DNA from: Aradus depressus
Taxonomy: Eukaryota; Arthropoda; Insecta; Hemiptera; Aradidae
Assembly (NCBI GenBank): GCA_963662175.1
Contig: OY759219.1
Location: forward strand, 25,214,908-25,278,907
Direction: 5' to 3'
Length of the DNA stretch: 64,000 nucleotides
The notes under the pieces are model-generated. The model was not told the DNA's origin. It did no database searches and saw only the letters and a list, made by a program, of their open reading frames with translations. Both the position numbers and the translations under genes were made by a program. The stretch's first letter is position 1. The number at the start of each line of letters is the position of its first letter. Positions 62,156-64,000 of this stretch are shown here, piece by piece.

Positions 62156-63045
62156 AAACGGTGGATCTTAAAACGTAAAATTCTGTTGAAAACTCGATCT
62201 CAGAGTTTCGTACAAGTACAATAGATACTATACCTACATTTTCATAGTCAACCGTTTTCGGGTTAGTCAAGAAAACGTCTAAAAAAAATGTTTAAAAACA
62301 TCTTTTTAGAAATGTTTTTGGCATATATCTCGCGAACCGGGAGATCGGCGAAAAATCGTATTCCTTATGAAGTGTGTCTTCTACTTTTCTCTATAATTTT
62401 TACTTGAAAAGAATTTTGATTAGGCTATAAATATGAGAGGTATTTTGTAAAATGTACTTAGGCCCCGGAGTAAAGTGGCCCAATTTCTAATCGGATCTAA
62501 GTTCCAACCATAGTGTGTAGTGTAATATCAAAAAAGGTGGATATTAATTGTTTAATATATTTAAATAAATCATCAAGATAGAAATATTTGAATTGGAAGG
62601 CAGGAAATTAACAGGAAGTCGGTAGAAGACCCTCAGCAGTTCCGAGTATGTAAGGGTGGGGACTTGGGCAACCAATAGGCACTCAGAAGAGTCCCGGGAG
62701 GGAAAAAATTGAGGCGAACGAGCCGCATCCAGCTAGAAAGCACTAGGATCACTTCATCAGACGCCACCGAAGAAGGAGGTCCTCTTCTGGAGTCACCAGC
62801 GAGGAGGGAGGAGCCCACTCTGGAACCAGCCCTTGTCCAGCCAACATCCCGGAGCCAGGACTCAGCCGGTCACCTGCCCAAAGACGATGTGTTGGAGCTC
62901 ACTACTATTTTGAGACAGACAACAGAGATTGATGATTGAAGAAATCCAGAACCCAACAGAAATCGCAACAAACAACGAAAAAACTACAAGGTATTGTTAG
63001 ACCATAAACAATAATTGTTTATGTACAATTATTGTACAAAAACAA
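62156..63045. other. No recognised gene; GC-richer ORF region
   Basis: A 76-codon plus-strand frame (62709-62939) starts MRRTSRIQLESTRITSSDAT and ends LTTILRQTTEIDD. It is acidic/serine-rich, lies in a GC-richer island (62600-62950) and matches nothing I know. A minus-strand frame overlaps it. It could be a fragment of a retroelement gag-like protein or chance. Confidence 0.35.
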
Positions 63046-63048
63046 TAA

Positions 63049-63797
63049 AGCTAGGAACACATTTTTAACACGTGTCATGTTAACACGTGTCAACACGACA
63101 CGTCAAGATGCGGCACATCAGATATGCCGGACACTTATCTGTGTTGTAAAACGTGTGTTAATGCTGATGTTTTTAAACTGGTGAAGTAGTGTCGTTCGGT
63201 TAGTATGTCCGCTTATAATATAATGGAGCACCTACAAGGAGAGATGGATTGGTTGGATGAAGAAGAGGAAATGGTAGCTGTTACTGCGGCATTGCTTGTG
63301 CTACAACATGAATCCAGAGAATACTGGGTTCATCCAATAAACGAACGTAGACACGAATTTGGTGAATATCATGTTCTGTGGCCCGAAATCAGCAATGACG
63401 ATGACAGGTGTAAAATGTATATCAGGATGACCAAGAAGGAATTTGTCCACCAATCTCCTCCCAAGCCTCTTGTCGTTTTCTTTGGTCTCGGCAGTCCTTA
63501 TTTTGTAAGTTGTACAAAAAATCATACTTTCGTACTTCTTCTATAAATTGTTCCTCCATATTTATAATAAATATGTAAACAAACTCGCGGCGGCTCTGCC
63601 TGAACCTTGTCCTGATGCTTTAACACTCTGACGAAAATCTGACCACTACAGATATTGAAAACACGCGTTATGACATGTTAAAGCGTGTTGTCTGTCCCTG
63701 ACGACACATCACAATAATATGTATAGATCTATTTAAAATAACGTAATAGATATTTCTATGACACGTGTTAATGCGTGTTAAAAATGTGTTCTTAGCT
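63049..63797 (+). mobile_element. PIF/Harbinger element, 749 bp, TAA TSD
   Basis: The left end is AGCTAGGAACACATTTTTAA and the right end, inverted, is AGCTAAGAACACATTTTTAA; 24 of 25 positions match. TAA flanks both sides (63046-63048, 63798-63800). ACACGTGT and ACACGCGT-like motifs are repeated just inside both ends (63058-63110, 63660-63780), as possible transposase-binding sites. The inside carries the N-terminal part of a Harbinger transposase. The element is probably an internally deleted derivative. Confidence 0.9.
63205..63546 (+). CDS. Harbinger transposase N-terminal fragment (HARBI1/ALP1-like)
   Basis: The 113-codon frame starts MSAYNIMEHLQGEMDWLDEE. It then has the family's N-terminal signature REYWVHPINERRHEFGEYHV, followed by MYIRMTKKEFVHQ. 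In HARBI1-like nucleases this segment (WVHPIN--R--FGEFH-L-P, then F--YFRMS---F) leads into the DDE nuclease domain of roughly 250 more residues. Here it breaks off after SPPKPLVVF into unrelated residues and a stop, so no catalytic domain is present. The ATG fits: it lies about 156 bp inside the left end, the expected place for exon 1. It is a truncated and inactive product at best, but could be a trace of an autonomous relative elsewhere. Confidence 0.75.
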   Translation: MSAYNIMEHLQGEMDWLDEEEEMVAVTAALLVLQHESREYWVHPINERRHEFGEYHVLWPEISNDDDRCKMYIRMTKKEFVHQSPPKPLVVFFGLGSPYFVSCTKNHTFVLLL

Positions 63798-64000
63798 TAA
63801 TTGTTTATGTACAATTATAGTACTAATATATTATAGGAGCATAGTAAAGTAATTTTTGAAGGATTCTGAGTAACCAATATAAAGTTTAAGAATGTTTATC
63901 ATGAATATATTTAGTCAAATAAGAATGGCATAATTTTCCTTTTATGTATTTTGCACCTCATGTCATCTTGATTTTTCAAAACTGTTTAGTCTTGGCGAAC

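Noticed and set aside
1..64000. CRISPR arrays, operons, bacterial promoters and Shine-Dalgarno sites.
   Set aside because: The regular repeats seen are SINEs, minisatellites and LINE tails without spacer structure, and the sequence is eukaryotic in character.

Overview
The window looks like intergenic DNA from an arthropod nuclear genome, most likely an insect. It is AT-rich and full of microsatellites and homopolymer runs. It carries hundreds of bases of R1-, Jockey- and I-like non-LTR reverse transcriptase remains, a BEL/Pao integrase remnant, a Transib element, PIF/Harbinger, pogo and Helitron elements, and SINE tails of the form (CCTAA)n, the complement of the arthropod telomere motif TTAGG. 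I found no host protein-coding gene that I can support. Nearly all recognisable coding sequence is broken retroelement sequence. The species cannot be named from the sequence alone.

The dominant repeat is a tRNA-derived SINE of about 345 bp (SINE1 here), with about 40 whole or partial copies on both strands. Several have exact 9-14 bp target-site duplications (TSDs), for example 5611-5974, 7011-7364, 29908-30251, 41546-41886 and 48889-49238. A second tRNA-derived SINE (SINE2, poly-A tail) has four copies. An old dispersed repeat (family D), whose core motif reads roughly TCATTACATCGGCAGTTATT, fills much of 24.7-28.7 kb and 34.5-38.5 kb and recurs elsewhere.

The most notable signal is a set of hammerhead ribozyme motifs in short, mostly inverted-repeat retroelement pieces, best explained as the terminal repeats of Penelope-like elements. 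At least eight are intact or nearly so: 11902-11943, 21898-21936, 32977-33014, 34269-34308, 53307-53350, 57297-57338, 57415-57456 and 58699-58736. They fall into six sequence families. All share the CUGANGA and GAAA core, pairing stems I and II, a mostly self-complementary stem III with no room for a loop, and one extra base between A9 and stem II. One pair lies in a perfect 112-bp inverted repeat.

The DNA transposons are: a 1328-bp Transib-like element (22526-23853) split into a SINE1, with a CGGCG TSD and ends that read as V(D)J recombination signals with 23-bp spacers; two PIF/Harbinger elements with 3-bp TSDs (17856-18424 TTA; 63049-63797 TAA, the latter with an N-terminal transposase ORF); a pogo/Tigger-like element (16205-16890, TA); a short Helitron with both ends (17240-17757); an 849-bp element with about 205-bp inverted ends (9765-10613) sitting in BEL/Pao remains; and two hairpin MITEs (27584-27839, 31867-32048).

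Layout: 0-9 kb AT-rich DNA with SINEs and a Jockey-like pseudogene; 9-15 kb BEL/Pao, long-TIR element and LINE remains; 16-18.6 kb a layered nest of pogo, Penelope-like, Helitron and Harbinger elements; 19-22 kb Penelope-like pieces; 22.3-24 kb Transib in SINE; 24.7-38.5 kb family D, SINE pairs, ribozymes and an RTE-like pseudogene; 39-42 kb a SINE1 array; 43-43.8 kb a minisatellite; 44.5-56 kb LINE remains and SINEs; 57-59 kb ribozyme hairpins; 59.7-63.8 kb composite SINE, Helitron end, RNase H-bearing LINE and Harbinger.
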